Shown: positions 13,915-24,160, counted from the stretch's first letter. The stretch: 40,549 nucleotides of DNA from Rhizobiaceae bacterium (GCA_017644105.1 JAEPMD010000029.1:1-40549), one strand, 5' to 3'. Numbers and translations are program-made. Notes: generated by a model from the sequence alone, not told the origin.

Positions 13915-16290
13915 CTATTCCCCGTAGGGAACCCACACATTCTTGACCTGCGTCGCTTGGCGCAAGAATTCATCGCTGGCACCTTGATTTTCATCAAACC
14001 AATCAATTGCCATTCCATCATTACACCAGGTGCGCTTTATATTATGCGCGGATGCCTCTTCAACCATTTTCGAGCCTGGCTTATCGCCATGATACCAGAT
14101 GGCGTCTACACCTGCATGCTCAGCCAAAGTTTTGGCCAACGAATACCGATCACCGGTTACAATATTGACGACACCGGACGGCAAGTCAGATGTTTCAAAT
14201 ACTTGATAAAGATCCGTCACAGATAATGGGTTCTGCGTAGAAGGCACAGTGACCACCGAATTGCCCATGGCAATTGCAGGTGCAACCATTGACGTAAAGG
14301 CAAGCAGTGGAGCTTCATCAGGGCATACCAACCCCATCACACCATTAGCTTCCTTCATGGCCAAAGCAACACCTCGGATGGGCACCGAATGCACATTGCC
14401 GTCATATTTATCGGCCCATGCTGCATAGGTGAACCATCTGCTGATGGCAGATGATACTTCATTGGCTGCAGCTTTTGCACTTGAACCAGATACCTGTTGC
14501 AATCGGTCGGCAAACTCATCTGCGCGGGTAGACAGGTTTTCGCCGATATAATAAAGGATTTGCGCTCTTAAATGCCCGGTTGAATTCGCCCAAGACTTTG
14601 CAGCTGTTGCCGCTTCAACCGCATTGCGGATATCTTTGCGATTTCCTTCACCAACATGGCCAATCAGCTTACCTTTCGGATTATAGATAGCGCGCGCGTA
14701 ACCACTATCCGGACGTGACTGTTTGCCGCCGATATAAAGCTTGGCTGTGCGATCAACATCAGATGTGATGATATCATCATTTGGTGTACTAGCAGCGCTT
14801 GTGACGATTGGCTTCAAGCCTTTCAGGAATGTCGGTTTAACATATTCAAACAATCCTTCGCGGCCACCTTCGCGACCAAAACCACTTTCGCGCATGCCGC
14901 CAAATCCGGCCGCAGCATCCAAGTGGTTGGTGCAGTTTACCCAGACCACACCGGCCTTAACCTTCGGCGCAATATCCATCGCAAGATTAATATTCTCCGT
15001 CCAGACGCTGGCGGCCAATCCGTAACGAGTATTATTGGCAAGTTGCACAGCTTCCGACGGTGTTCGGAATGTCATTGATACCAGCACCGGGCCGAAAATT
15101 TCTTCCTGTGCGACATGGGATGCAGTATCCACATTGGCAAGCAGTGTGGGTGGATAGAAGTAACCTTCAGATGGCAAATCCCCATCAGGCTGAATAAGTT
15201 CTGCACCTTCATCTAATCCGCGCTGGACAAGCGACTTGATGGTATTCAGCTGGTTCCCATCGATGATTGCACCAATGTCGGTCGATTTATCAAGCGGATC
15301 ACCCACACGAAGGTTTTTAATGCGCAGGCGAAGCTTATCGATGAATTTTTGCGCGATCGGCTCCTGCACGAGAAGGCGAGATCCAGCGCAACACACTTGG
15401 CCTTGGTTAAACCAAATTGCGTCGACTATGCCTTCAACAGCACTATCTAAATCCGCATCATCAAAAACGATAAAGGGTGATTTGCCACCAAGTTCGAGCG
15501 TTAGTTTTTTCCCTGATCCTGCTGTGCGTGCACGAATAAGACGTCCAACTTCTGTTGAACCCGTAAAGGCAACTTTATCAATACCGTCATGTTCGGTGAG
15601 CGCAGCTCCGATTGAGCCATCGCCGGTGACAAGATTAACAACGCCTTTGGGTAGGCCCGCTTCCTGACAAATTTGCGCAAACAAATTCGCGGTGATGGAT
15701 GTTAGTTCAGCCGGCTTTAAAACAACCGTATTACCCATGGCCAGCGCTGGTGCAATTTTCCAAGCAAGCATTAAGAGCGGGAAGTTCCATGGGATAACTT
15801 GTCCCACCACACCAACAGGTTCCATGCCGGGCAATTCGCGTTCCATCAATTGCGCCCAGCCAGCGTGGTGATAAAAATGACGCGCAACAAGCGGCACATC
15901 AATATCGCGAGATTCGCGAATGGGTTTGCCATTATCAAGGCTTTCAAGCACAGCGAATAACCGCGAATGCTTTTGGATCAAACGTGCAATCGCATACAAA
16001 TATTTTGCGCGCTCGTGGCCAGTTAGTTTTGCCCAAGGGCCCTGTGCTTTGCGCGCAGCTTTGACCGCATTATCAACATCGCTTTCTGTTGCGGTTTGAA
16101 TTTGCGCCAAACGTTCACCGGTCGCGGGATTAATCGTATCAAAATAAACCGGCGCATCATGGTCGACAAACTCGCCATTTATAAAAGGTTTGATCGTCCA
16201 TTCACGTGCATCCAGCCATTTAAGGGCAGGGGATGTGTCTTCTGGTGCCGTGCCGTAATCCATGGTGTTCAAAATCTCTTCAATATTCAT
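13915..16290 (-). CDS. ALDH16-type double aldehyde dehydrogenase
   Basis: The 791-residue chain contains two tandem aldehyde dehydrogenase modules. The first (about 30-490) is complete: PWNFPLLMLAWKIAPALAMGN, LELGGKSPF with the general-base Glu, FNQGQVCCAGSRL with the nucleophilic Cys, and FGGMRESGFGREGG. The second (about 510-791) keeps the cofactor-domain pattern (AIYNPKGKLIGHVGEGN, ALAMKEANGVMGLVCPDEAP, APAIAMGNSVV) but shows no catalytic Cys or Glu motif. This matches bacterial ALDH16, whose second module is a structural pseudo-enzyme. The gene follows deoC by 11 bases; deoxyribose-phosphate cleavage yields acetaldehyde, a likely substrate, though this is inference. Confidence 0.9.
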   Translation of the reverse strand: MNIEEILNTMDYGTAPEDTSPALKWLDAREWTIKPFINGEFVDHDAPVYFDTINPATGERLAQIQTATESDVDNAVKAARKAQGPWAKLTGHERAKYLYAIARLIQKHSRLFAVLESLDNGKPIRESRDIDVPLVARHFYHHAGWAQLMERELPGMEPVGVVGQVIPWNFPLLMLAWKIAPALAMGNTVVLKPAELTSITANLFAQICQEAGLPKGVVNLVTGDGSIGAALTEHDGIDKVAFTGSTEVGRLIRARTAGSGKKLTLELGGKSPFIVFDDADLDSAVEGIVDAIWFNQGQVCCAGSRLLVQEPIAQKFIDKLRLRIKNLRVGDPLDKSTDIGAIIDGNQLNTIKSLVQRGLDEGAELIQPDGDLPSEGYFYPPTLLANVDTASHVAQEEIFGPVLVSMTFRTPSEAVQLANNTRYGLAASVWTENINLAMDIAPKVKAGVVWVNCTNHLDAAAGFGGMRESGFGREGGREGLFEYVKPTFLKGLKPIVTSAASTPNDDIITSDVDRTAKLYIGGKQSRPDSGYARAIYNPKGKLIGHVGEGNRKDIRNAVEAATAAKSWANSTGHLRAQILYYIGENLSTRADEFADRLQQVSGSSAKAAANEVSSAISRWFTYAAWADKYDGNVHSVPIRGVALAMKEANGVMGLVCPDEAPLLAFTSMVAPAIAMGNSVVTVPSTQNPLSVTDLYQVFETSDLPSGVVNIVTGDRYSLAKTLAEHAGVDAIWYHGDKPGSKMVEEASAHNIKRTWCNDGMAIDWFDENQGASDEFLRQATQVKNVWVPYGE

Positions 16291-16301
16291 GTGTTGTCCT
16301 G

Positions 16302-17297
16302 CTAACCAATTGGATGGCGATTTGCGGCGGAATAGCGCCCGGTAATATGATGTTCAAGTTGGCGTTCGATGTCGCCCAATAGCGATGAAGCACCAAATCT
16401 AAAGAGCTCAGGCTCAAGCCAATTGCGGCCAAGCTCTTCCTTCATCAAAGTAAGATAGGTCAAAGAATCTTTCGCTTTTGAAATACCGCCCGCAGGCTTG
16501 TAACCAACAGCAAAACCGGTGCGTGCGCCATAGTCTCTAATTGCTCGGACCATGGTGAGGCTCACTGGTAGTGTCGCGTTGACGCTCTCTTTGCCGGTTG
16601 ACGTTTTGATGAAATCCGCCCCTGCCATCATGCAAATGAGAGACGCACGGGCAACATTGCGCAATGTTCCCAATTCGCCTGTTGCTAAAATGGCTTTCAC
16701 ATGCGCGTCTCCACACGCCTGACGAAATTCTTGCATCTCTTTATAAAGCGCTTGCCAATTTCCTTCGAGCACATGACGGCGCGAAATCACGATATCGATC
16801 TCTTTAGCCCCGGCTGCGACGGACATTTCAATCTCTTTGAGTTTAAGAATATGCGGGGTTAAACCAGCAGGAAATCCGGTCGAGACGGCAGCAACGGGAA
16901 TGTTCGTGCCTTCTAACGCATGAACAGCAGTTTCGATCATCTCGTGATAAACGCAAACGGCACCTGTCGTAATGTTGCGATTTTCCAAACCTAAAGCTTC
17001 GATAATATCCGCACGAATAGGCTGCTTGGCTTTTGCACATAAGCGCCGAACGCGGTTTGCGGTATCATCACCAGATAAAGTGGTCAGATCCATGCATTCA
17101 ACAGATTTGATCAGCCATGCGGCTTGGAAGTTTTTCTTAATGCTCCGGCGCGCAGGAAAACTAGCAGCGCGGCGTTCGATAGCGGATTTGTTGGCTTGAA
17201 CAGCTTCGACCCAATCCAGATCAAGCGGCATGCCCTCATTTCGTTTCAGCGTAGCTGAATCTTCTTCCAGCAGATGAACTGTACTTTGATACGTCAT
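16302..17297 (-). CDS. deoC: Deoxyribose-phosphate aldolase
   Basis: DeoC splits 2-deoxyribose 5-phosphate into glyceraldehyde 3-phosphate and acetaldehyde during nucleoside breakdown. The conserved barrel elements are present: the Schiff-base lysine in GADFIKTSTGKE (Lys231), the catalytic Asp in AKEIDIVISRR, and the second lysine in VGYKPAGGIS (Lys267). The chain has 331 residues, longer than E. coli DeoC (about 260), owing to an N-terminal extension common in alphaproteobacteria. ATG 17297 was chosen; the frame continues upstream to a TTG at 17387 without a convincing ribosome site. It forms an operon with the ALDH16 gene. Confidence 0.93.
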   Translation of the reverse strand: MTYQSTVHLLEEDSATLKRNEGMPLDLDWVEAVQANKSAIERRAASFPARRSIKKNFQAAWLIKSVECMDLTTLSGDDTANRVRRLCAKAKQPIRADIIEALGLENRNITTGAVCVYHEMIETAVHALEGTNIPVAAVSTGFPAGLTPHILKLKEIEMSVAAGAKEIDIVISRRHVLEGNWQALYKEMQEFRQACGDAHVKAILATGELGTLRNVARASLICMMAGADFIKTSTGKESVNATLPVSLTMVRAIRDYGARTGFAVGYKPAGGISKAKDSLTYLTLMKEELGRNWLEPELFRFGASSLLGDIERQLEHHITGRYSAANRHPIG

Positions 17298-17452
17298 AAA
17301 AAGGCTCTCATTTTTGGCAGAAATATCAAAGAAAATTGATTTGATGTCCCGCCGAATAACTTTACGTTCCGCGTTGGTATTTTCCAAGTTTTATATTTAA
17401 ACTTAGAAAAGCGAGCTTCATACTCGGCAACGAAGGGGAATTCTTAGACCAA

Positions 17453-18031
17453 ATGGTAAAAAATGTCGACAGTCTTTTATCACAAGTTCGATCCTGCGAA
17501 TTATGTGACGGCTTACCATTGGGGCCAAGACCTATATTGCAAGTTGGCGCGTCGGCAAAAATTCTCATTGCTGGCCAGGCGCCGGGATGCATCACGCACC
17601 ATAAGGGTATCCCGTTTGATAACCCTTCGGGTAATCGCTTGCGCGACTGGCTTGGTATCTCCCGAGAAGAATTTTATGACCCTTCAACAATCGCGCTTGT
17701 GCCAATGGGCTTTTGTTTTCCAGGCACAGGGAAGGGCGGGGATTTGCCACCGCGTAAAGAATGCGCAGACACATGGCGCATCCCAGTTTTAGAGCAACTC
17801 CAGCAGATCGAACTGACTTTGGTGATTGGCCAATATGCCATCGATTGGCATATTGCAGATGATCAAAAAATGACGCTCACGGATCGCGTCGCAAACTGGA
17901 AAAATTATATGCCGGACATGCTGCCATTGCCGCATCCCAGCCCGCGAAATAACCGCTGGCTCAAACGTAATCCATGGTTTGAGGAAGACGTTTTGCCAGC
18001 GCTTAAAACCCGTGTTGGGGAATTGATCTGA
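17453..18031 (+). CDS. Uracil-DNA glycosylase-like family protein
   Basis: This 192-residue soluble protein carries the uracil-DNA glycosylase superfamily motifs. The first is ILIAGQAPGCITHHKG followed by PFDNPSGNRLRDWLG, corresponding to the water-activating loop; the second is LPLPHPSPRNNRW, corresponding to the HPSP DNA-intercalation loop. One CELC pair lies near residue 15, but the full four-cysteine iron-sulfur set of family 4 enzymes is not evident. Whether it removes uracil is unknown; related proteins include uncharacterised UDG-like groups. It stands alone, three bases from the convergent galactosidase gene. Confidence 0.78.
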   Translation: MVKNVDSLLSQVRSCELCDGLPLGPRPILQVGASAKILIAGQAPGCITHHKGIPFDNPSGNRLRDWLGISREEFYDPSTIALVPMGFCFPGTGKGGDLPPRKECADTWRIPVLEQLQQIELTLVIGQYAIDWHIADDQKMTLTDRVANWKNYMPDMLPLPHPSPRNNRWLKRNPWFEEDVLPALKTRVGELI

Positions 18032-18034
18032 TGA

Positions 18035-19933
18035 TTATTTCTTAAACCAAATCACATCAGACGATGCGATTTTTTGCCCGCGATACTCATGTGATTGCGT
18101 TGAATAGTTCCACACAAAGGTATGTTCTTTCGTCTCGCGTTTACGCACGCCGCGTGGCAATTCTTCGTAAGAAACGCCAATGCTCTCAAGTATAGACGAG
18201 ATGATGCGTTTATAAGCGTCTTCATCAAGCCACGCGCCGAGATAATACCAATTGTCCTTTTGCACCAGAATCGCATTTCCATCTGATGTGCGTTCAAGCA
18301 CAATTTCGCTGGTTTCAAGCTCCTCGATCCAGGAATGCGCGTAGCCGCCTGTAAGAAGATCACGTTGAACACCCCCGCGCAGTGTTTCAAGGCGCGACAC
18401 TTTCAAATCCAGATGATCAATATCCGGCGCAAGATTGGCAAGTATTTGGAAATCTGCAGTTTTGGAATTAAATCGCGGACCGGCAAGAACGACGCCGTCA
18501 AAATTATCCAACCGCACCTTAAACGCATCATCAAGCGTAAAGAGGCTTGGTACAATCACGATTTTATAACCATCCAAATCCTGTTCTTTGGAGATGACAT
18601 CAACATCAACGCCCAAGCTGCGAAGCACTTGATAGGCTTGATAGACCAGATTGAAATAATAAAAATTTGCGCCTTGCGGCTGCGTATCCGTTGCCCATTG
18701 CGATGGATAATCGAAGATAAGCGCAACGGGCGCCTGCAATTGGGTGACATCTCCAATATCGGCCAAATCAGCTTTAACCTGACGGGCTTCAATCATCCCA
18801 CGTGCTTCAACACTATCTGGACGCAAAAGGCCGGCATGCATTTGTTCTTGGGCAAAGGGTGCTTGCCGCCAACGGAAATAATTGACGCTTTCAGCCCCAT
18901 GCGCGATTGCTTCCAAGCTCCATAATCGCACCATGCCATCTAGCGGAGATGGGTTGTAAGACGCCCAGTTTACTGGACCGGGCTGCTGTTCCATCACCCA
19001 TAAACGACCATTACCAACCGAACGATATAGATCATGGTGGAAGGCCTGAAAATCAGGATCGCCTTGCTGTAGATATTCCGCTTTAAAATCGTCATTTTCA
19101 GATGATATCATTTCTAAAAAGCCGATCGGATAACTATCCCAGCTGGCGATATCGAGATCTGCACCCACATCGAAATGATCAAAATCGGTGGTCTTGCCCA
19201 TGTAGTTATGAACAAGCGGCGCATCTGAATATTTGCGGATGACATCGGCTTGCAATTTGTTAAAGCTGACCAATTGATCAGACGCAAAACGGCGGAAATC
19301 CATCACATGTGAAGGGTTCGGTTCTGTGACCGTTAAGTTTGGCAGATCGACATCCGAAAACTCAGAATATTCCATTGACCAGAAAACATTGCCCCAGGCT
19401 TTGTTTAAAGCATCTGGCGACTGATATTTCTGAGATAGCCAATTGCGAAATTCAACGCGCGCGGATTGGCTATAAGAAATGGTCGTATCATGGCAGCCAT
19501 ATTCATTATCCGTCTGCCATGATTGAACTGCTGGATGGTTGCCATATCGCTCGGCCATCTTTTCAACAATGCGCACGCATTCGCGACGATAGCCCTGGTG
19601 AGAAAAACAATAGTGACGGCGGGAACCAAACCCGCGCGGAATTCCTTTTTCATCCAAAGCGATCATGTCTGGATGCTTGTTCAAGATCCATTTTGGTGGG
19701 GTGGCTGTTGGCGTTCCCATAATGATCTTAAGGCCAGCATTGGCGAGGACATCAACCGCGCGATCGAGCCATTCCCAATCAAATTTACCTTCGCTTGGTT
19801 CGATGCGGCTCCAGGCAAATTCGCCAATGCGCACCCAAGTGAGCCCCAACTCAGCCATGCGGCGTGCATCTTCAACCCAAATCTCTTCAGGCCAATGCTC
19901 GGGATAATAACATGTTCCTAAAACTGGCTTCAT
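18035..19933 (-). CDS. Beta-galactosidase, glycoside hydrolase family 42
   Basis: The 632-residue cytoplasmic enzyme opens with the GH42 hallmark LGTCYYPEHWPEEIW. The acid/base Glu lies in SWQTDNEYGCHDT, and the nucleophile Glu lies in WVMEQQPGPVNW. A trimerisation domain follows (about 390-570), then a small C-terminal beta domain. It has no signal peptide, so substrates must be imported. The ATG overlaps the stop of the alpha-galactosidase gene as ATGA, making this the last gene of the five-gene transport/hydrolysis operon. GH42 enzymes cut beta-linked galactose from small oligosaccharides or plant/algal fragments. Confidence 0.93.
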   Translation of the reverse strand: MKPVLGTCYYPEHWPEEIWVEDARRMAELGLTWVRIGEFAWSRIEPSEGKFDWEWLDRAVDVLANAGLKIIMGTPTATPPKWILNKHPDMIALDEKGIPRGFGSRRHYCFSHQGYRRECVRIVEKMAERYGNHPAVQSWQTDNEYGCHDTTISYSQSARVEFRNWLSQKYQSPDALNKAWGNVFWSMEYSEFSDVDLPNLTVTEPNPSHVMDFRRFASDQLVSFNKLQADVIRKYSDAPLVHNYMGKTTDFDHFDVGADLDIASWDSYPIGFLEMISSENDDFKAEYLQQGDPDFQAFHHDLYRSVGNGRLWVMEQQPGPVNWASYNPSPLDGMVRLWSLEAIAHGAESVNYFRWRQAPFAQEQMHAGLLRPDSVEARGMIEARQVKADLADIGDVTQLQAPVALIFDYPSQWATDTQPQGANFYYFNLVYQAYQVLRSLGVDVDVISKEQDLDGYKIVIVPSLFTLDDAFKVRLDNFDGVVLAGPRFNSKTADFQILANLAPDIDHLDLKVSRLETLRGGVQRDLLTGGYAHSWIEELETSEIVLERTSDGNAILVQKDNWYYLGAWLDEDAYKRIISSILESIGVSYEELPRGVRKRETKEHTFVWNYSTQSHEYRGQKIASSDVIWFKK

Positions 19934-22014
19934 GATAAATGCTGTCCTTCAATCACCCACATTGTGGCTGGGAATGCTGATGGTAATCGGAAACCTTGCT
20001 GCATGAGGCTCTTTCCACTCATTTCGAGTGAGCGATGGCTCAATGCCGTTTTGCCACGACTTGTTGTCGCTGCATCTTCTGGATTGCGCAAGGTAATTTT
20101 ATAGCGCGCATCGGGATTTAGCCCCGTTAGTCGCGTTGGCTTTGCCAAAATTGCTTCGGCTGGCGTCATTTGTGCCACAAAAGCCACAAAGCGATCCTTA
20201 TCCTGTGCAACACAAATTTCACCCAATTGAGAAGGATCTGCAATATCCAGTCTATGGGTAAATCCAGCATGCATCCATTCGCGATTATCTTTATACCACT
20301 GCGTGATGTCTTTAAGCGTTGCAAATTCATCTTCAGTCAGCTCGCGCGGATCCATTTCAAAACCCATATGGCGGCTGGCAGCGACATAGCCGCGGAAGGA
20401 CATGGATAATACGCGACCCGATGTGTGGCATTTGCGCGGGCCCACATGGGAACCCACCACGTCTGATGGCAACCAAAGCGCAGCATTATGTTGCATCAAA
20501 AAGCGTTCGATCGCATCATTACTGTCTGACAACCAAACGCGTTGGCAATGCTCCAGAACGCCGAAATCAATGCGTCCGCCACCGGATGCGCAAGATTCAA
20601 ACTCCACTTCTGGGTTTGCATCGCGCAAGCGTTTGATCAACTCATAAAAGCCAAATGTCTGCGCCGTTAGCTGGAACGGCAACACCCGGTTATGATCCCA
20701 TTTCACATAGGTGATCGGATGGTTTGACAAAATATCATTGACCGCATCAAAGAGGTAATCACGCACTTCAGGCAGTGTGAGCTTAAGCAGCATTTGATGA
20801 CGCCCAAGCAATTGATCAGGCGCACCCAAAGCCCAGTCAGGATGCGCGCGATATAGATCACTATCTGGATTGACCATTTCAGGCTCAAACCAGATGCCAA
20901 ATTCCATACCAAGATCATTGACATGTTCAATCAATGGCGAAAGACCATCAGGAAATTTGCGCGGATCAACCGTCCAGTCGCCAAGGCCTGAATGATCATC
21001 ATCTCGAACGCCAAACCAGCCATCATCGAGCACAAAACGCTCAGCACCAAGCGCTGCGGCTTTATCAGCAATTTCTTTCAGTTCACCAAGCTCATGATTA
21101 AAATAAACCGCTTCCCAGCAATTATAATGCACCGGGCGCGGGCGCTCGGATGCCTTAAATGGTAACACATGCGCACGCGCATGATGCTGGAAGTTTTTCG
21201 CCAAACCATTAAAGCCCTGATCAGAATAAGTCACAAACAAAGATGCTGTTTCTTTTTCTGACACAAGTTCACTATGGGCATCATTGGCATGGCCAAATTG
21301 CACCTGACGTCGACCATCTGGCAATTGCTCGGTGATCATCTTGCGGCCACCAGACCAGCCATAATGGAAGCCAAAGCAGGCACCCATGCTATTTGTCGTG
21401 CCAACTTCAGGGATGATAAGACCCGGAAAGGATTCATGACCGGTACGGCCAGACGCCGTATCGCGTAATCTTGCACCGGCACTCCAAGGGTGGTGGTTAT
21501 GCTGAAACTCACCACACCAACGACCGGTAATCTCTATCGTCTCAACTGAATTTTGCGTTGCTGGCAATACAGGTGTCGAGAGCCATTCAATGAACATCGG
21601 TGTTGCGCATTTGGCTGTTGTTTTCAGCTCAAACATATCGCTTTCAATATGTGCAATGAGATCGAAAATCAGCGTAATGCCGGTTTTTGGATCCTTGCAT
21701 GTGAACTTGATCGCATTGGTTTGCACATCCGCTTTGCGTTCGGTGAAACGCGGAAAGACGTTCTTTCCATCGGTTCCACGGAAGATACTTCCCAATTGCC
21801 CTTGATAAGTGGCGCTAATTTGCGGGCTTAAAGATGTCAGTGGCAGATCATCTAACATGCCACCTAAAATATCACCCTCATTGCTGAGAGCGATTTGTTC
21901 TAGATCTTCATAAATAGGTAAGGCCGAGTCCCAATAGCAAACAAAGGGGAGACTATCTCCCCTTTGAACTAACACTATTGTCTGACTAGGCGTATCCAAA
22001 CGCCATGTCTTCAT
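19930..22014 (-). CDS. Alpha-galactosidase, glycoside hydrolase family 36
   Basis: The chain of 694 residues has an N-terminal beta-supersandwich, a central barrel and a C-terminal beta domain. The nucleophile Asp lies in ITYVKWDHNR and the acid/base Asp in QRVWLSDSNDAIERF. Other GH36 signatures are RFVLDDGWFGVRDDD, GIWFEPEMVNPDSDLYRAHPDW and CASGGGRIDFG. It lacks a signal peptide and so acts on imported alpha-galactosides such as melibiose or raffinose-type sugars. ATG 22014 starts one base after the permease stop; the longer frame from 22047 lies inside the permease gene and is unlikely. Confidence 0.94.
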   Translation of the reverse strand: MKTWRLDTPSQTIVLVQRGDSLPFVCYWDSALPIYEDLEQIALSNEGDILGGMLDDLPLTSLSPQISATYQGQLGSIFRGTDGKNVFPRFTERKADVQTNAIKFTCKDPKTGITLIFDLIAHIESDMFELKTTAKCATPMFIEWLSTPVLPATQNSVETIEITGRWCGEFQHNHHPWSAGARLRDTASGRTGHESFPGLIIPEVGTTNSMGACFGFHYGWSGGRKMITEQLPDGRRQVQFGHANDAHSELVSEKETASLFVTYSDQGFNGLAKNFQHHARAHVLPFKASERPRPVHYNCWEAVYFNHELGELKEIADKAAALGAERFVLDDGWFGVRDDDHSGLGDWTVDPRKFPDGLSPLIEHVNDLGMEFGIWFEPEMVNPDSDLYRAHPDWALGAPDQLLGRHQMLLKLTLPEVRDYLFDAVNDILSNHPITYVKWDHNRVLPFQLTAQTFGFYELIKRLRDANPEVEFESCASGGGRIDFGVLEHCQRVWLSDSNDAIERFLMQHNAALWLPSDVVGSHVGPRKCHTSGRVLSMSFRGYVAASRHMGFEMDPRELTEDEFATLKDITQWYKDNREWMHAGFTHRLDIADPSQLGEICVAQDKDRFVAFVAQMTPAEAILAKPTRLTGLNPDARYKITLRNPEDAATTSRGKTALSHRSLEMSGKSLMQQGFRLPSAFPATMWVIEGQHLS

Positions 22015-22015
22015 T

Positions 22016-22864
22016 TTACTTAACTGCTCCAAGAGTAAGGCCGGCAATAAAGTGCTTCTGCATGAGGAAGAACATTAGCACAGGAGGCGCCGCTGCGAGA
22101 AGTGAAGCCGCCGAGATTAATTGCCATTGTTGTACAAATTCACCGTTTAAAGAGCGAACACCCACGGTAATAGGAAGGCTGGATTCATCCTGGATCATAA
22201 CGGTGGCCCAGAAGAAGTCGTTCCAGATAAATGTGAAAATCAACACTGCAAGCGCAGCAATCGCAGGCTTAACGAGCGGAAGCACCACGTGCCAGAAGAT
22301 TCTGAATTCGCCGACACCTTCGATGCGCGCAGATTCAATGAGATCGTAAGGCAATGCTTTCATGAAATTGCGCATAAACAGCGTACAAAATCCAGTTTGG
22401 AAAGCGGCGTGGAACAAGACCAATCCAGGCACTGTGTTATAGATCTCAAGCGTATTTGAGAGATCGATAACCGGTAGCATCAAGATCTGGAAAGGCACAA
22501 AGTTACCTGCAACAAACACAAAGAAGAGTGGCAGCGCCCAGCGGAACTTATAAATCGCTAGAGCGTAACCTGTAAGGCACGCAAGACCGACCGAGACAAT
22601 CACAGTTGGGATCGTGATCACAAATGTGTTGAGCAAGAAGGTGAGCGCATCGGGATGCGTTAGAACTTGCGTGTAGTTTTCAATAAAATTGAACTCTGTT
22701 GGAATGCCAAACACGTTACCTGTATTGATATCTTTTGACGATCTGATCGATGTCATAAAGATCGCAAGCAAAGGCAATAGCCAAATGAACAAGGATAAAG
22801 GTAATGCTGTCTTATAAGCGATTTGTAGCTTTGGAGACGATTTTTCAATAGGAGATGGAAACAT
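22016..22864 (-). CDS. Sugar ABC transporter permease (MalG-like)
   Basis: This 282-residue membrane protein has six predicted helices and the EAA coupling motif in the second half, ESARIEGVGEFRIFWHVVLPLVKP, which contacts the ATPase. The ending GLTLGAVK is typical of CUT1-family inner membrane subunits. The start directly abuts the stop of the upstream permease gene. Together with its partner it forms the channel for the galactoside importer. Confidence 0.93.
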   Translation of the reverse strand: MFPSPIEKSSPKLQIAYKTALPLSLFIWLLPLLAIFMTSIRSSKDINTGNVFGIPTEFNFIENYTQVLTHPDALTFLLNTFVITIPTVIVSVGLACLTGYALAIYKFRWALPLFFVFVAGNFVPFQILMLPVIDLSNTLEIYNTVPGLVLFHAAFQTGFCTLFMRNFMKALPYDLIESARIEGVGEFRIFWHVVLPLVKPAIAALAVLIFTFIWNDFFWATVMIQDESSLPITVGVRSLNGEFVQQWQLISAASLLAAAPPVLMFFLMQKHFIAGLTLGAVK

Positions 22865-24052
22865 CTATCTGCCCTCCTTTTCATCTTGATACATTCGGAA
22901 TAGGAAATAGCTGATATAGACCAGCATGATCGCAAACAGCACGGTCGCGATCGCTGAGCCGTAGCCATAGCGTCCAACACCTTCACCAACAGCTTGGTCA
23001 AACATGTAGTAAGCCAACACGTTTGTCGAACCAAACGGTCCACCCTGCGTCATGGTCGCAACCATATCAAACGAACGCAGCGCGCCGATCACGGTTACAA
23101 CAACCGCAATAAATGTTGCAGGCTTCAATTGTGGAAGGATCACAAAGCGAAGCATGTTCCAACCTTTGGCATTATCCAAACGCGCTGCTTCAATTTGGTC
23201 ATGGGCCACATTATTAAGGCCGGTTAGATACAAGATCATGCAATAGGCGATTTGTGGCCAAAGACCGGCTGCGATAATGCCGTAAGTCGCATAATCTTCG
23301 TCACCTAAAATGGATGGTGGATCAATCGAACATTTGGTTGTCACATTGCCCACGATATTGACGGTTTGTTCGCAGAAGAAGAAGCCCCAAGCCTCGGCAA
23401 CCAATCCAAAGTCTGGATTGTAAGCCCAAGCGAAAATAAGACCCACAACCACTTGCGAAATCACAAATGGGAAGAAGAATAAGGATTTATAGATGCGGAT
23501 CCCGCGGACTGTTTGGTTGAGGAATAAAGCCAAACCAAGCCCGATCGGAACCGCCAACATAAACAGGATCAACCAAAGAACGTTGTTCCACAAAGATGTC
23601 CAGAATTTCGGGTCATCCCACAAAACAATGTAATTGTGGAAACCAATCCATTCACCCGTCCAAACGCCATTCACGTCATAAAGACCGTCCCAACGTGTGA
23701 AGGAATAAGAGATCGATTGGAAGATCGGAATGATCACATAAATTGAGAAGAACACCAGACCAATGGATAGAAAAATCCATGGTGAGAAGGCGATTTTGTT
23801 TTTCTTATAAAGCCCAGTGTTGATGATCGCGATAAAGCCAGCAACGAGCGCTATGATCAGAAGACTAATTCTGAACATGAAGGCTGGTACACGCGCTTCG
23901 GATCTTTTTTCAAGTTCAAAAGTCGACATCACATTGTCGACATTGATATTGACCATAAAGCCAATTGCGATGAGCGCAACAAGTAGGCTGACCGCGACCA
24001 ATGGTACATTTGAACTGGTTCTGTTTAGTTGCAACGAAGCGTCTGACGCCAT
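22865..24052 (-). CDS. Sugar ABC transporter permease (MalF-like)
   Basis: The chain of 395 residues has two extra N-terminal helices before the standard six, as MalF-type subunits have. The EAA motif reads EAARLDNAKGWNMLRFVILPQLKP. A long periplasmic loop near residues 210-260 contains two cysteines (FFFCEQ, TTKCSID) that may form a disulfide. ATG 24052 was chosen because it follows GGGAGGGAA at ideal distance; the frame extends upstream but without support. The gene is separated from the binding-protein gene by 149 bases holding a hairpin and a LacI-like palindrome. Confidence 0.92.
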   Translation of the reverse strand: MASDASLQLNRTSSNVPLVAVSLLVALIAIGFMVNINVDNVMSTFELEKRSEARVPAFMFRISLLIIALVAGFIAIINTGLYKKNKIAFSPWIFLSIGLVFFSIYVIIPIFQSISYSFTRWDGLYDVNGVWTGEWIGFHNYIVLWDDPKFWTSLWNNVLWLILFMLAVPIGLGLALFLNQTVRGIRIYKSLFFFPFVISQVVVGLIFAWAYNPDFGLVAEAWGFFFCEQTVNIVGNVTTKCSIDPPSILGDEDYATYGIIAAGLWPQIAYCMILYLTGLNNVAHDQIEAARLDNAKGWNMLRFVILPQLKPATFIAVVVTVIGALRSFDMVATMTQGGPFGSTNVLAYYMFDQAVGEGVGRYGYGSAIATVLFAIMLVYISYFLFRMYQDEKEGR

Positions 24053-24116
24053 GGTTCCCTCCCAAAGACCGGATTGTGGCCTTAAACTTAATCTGGTGAT
24101 CAAATTTTATATCGTT

Positions 24117-24130
24117 AGGAAGCGCTTACT
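24117..24130. promoter_or_regulatory. LacI-type operator-like palindrome inside the galactoside operon
   Basis: AGGAAGCGCTTACT has the AAGCGCTT core and is symmetric at 12 of 14 positions. On the minus strand it reads AGTAAGCGCTTCCT, sharing GTAAGCGCTT with the perfect palindrome before the LacI gene at 39270. It lies between the binding-protein and permease genes. Confidence 0.4.
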
Positions 24131-24160
24131 AAGGATATAAAATGTGATCCAAGCTGAGGA

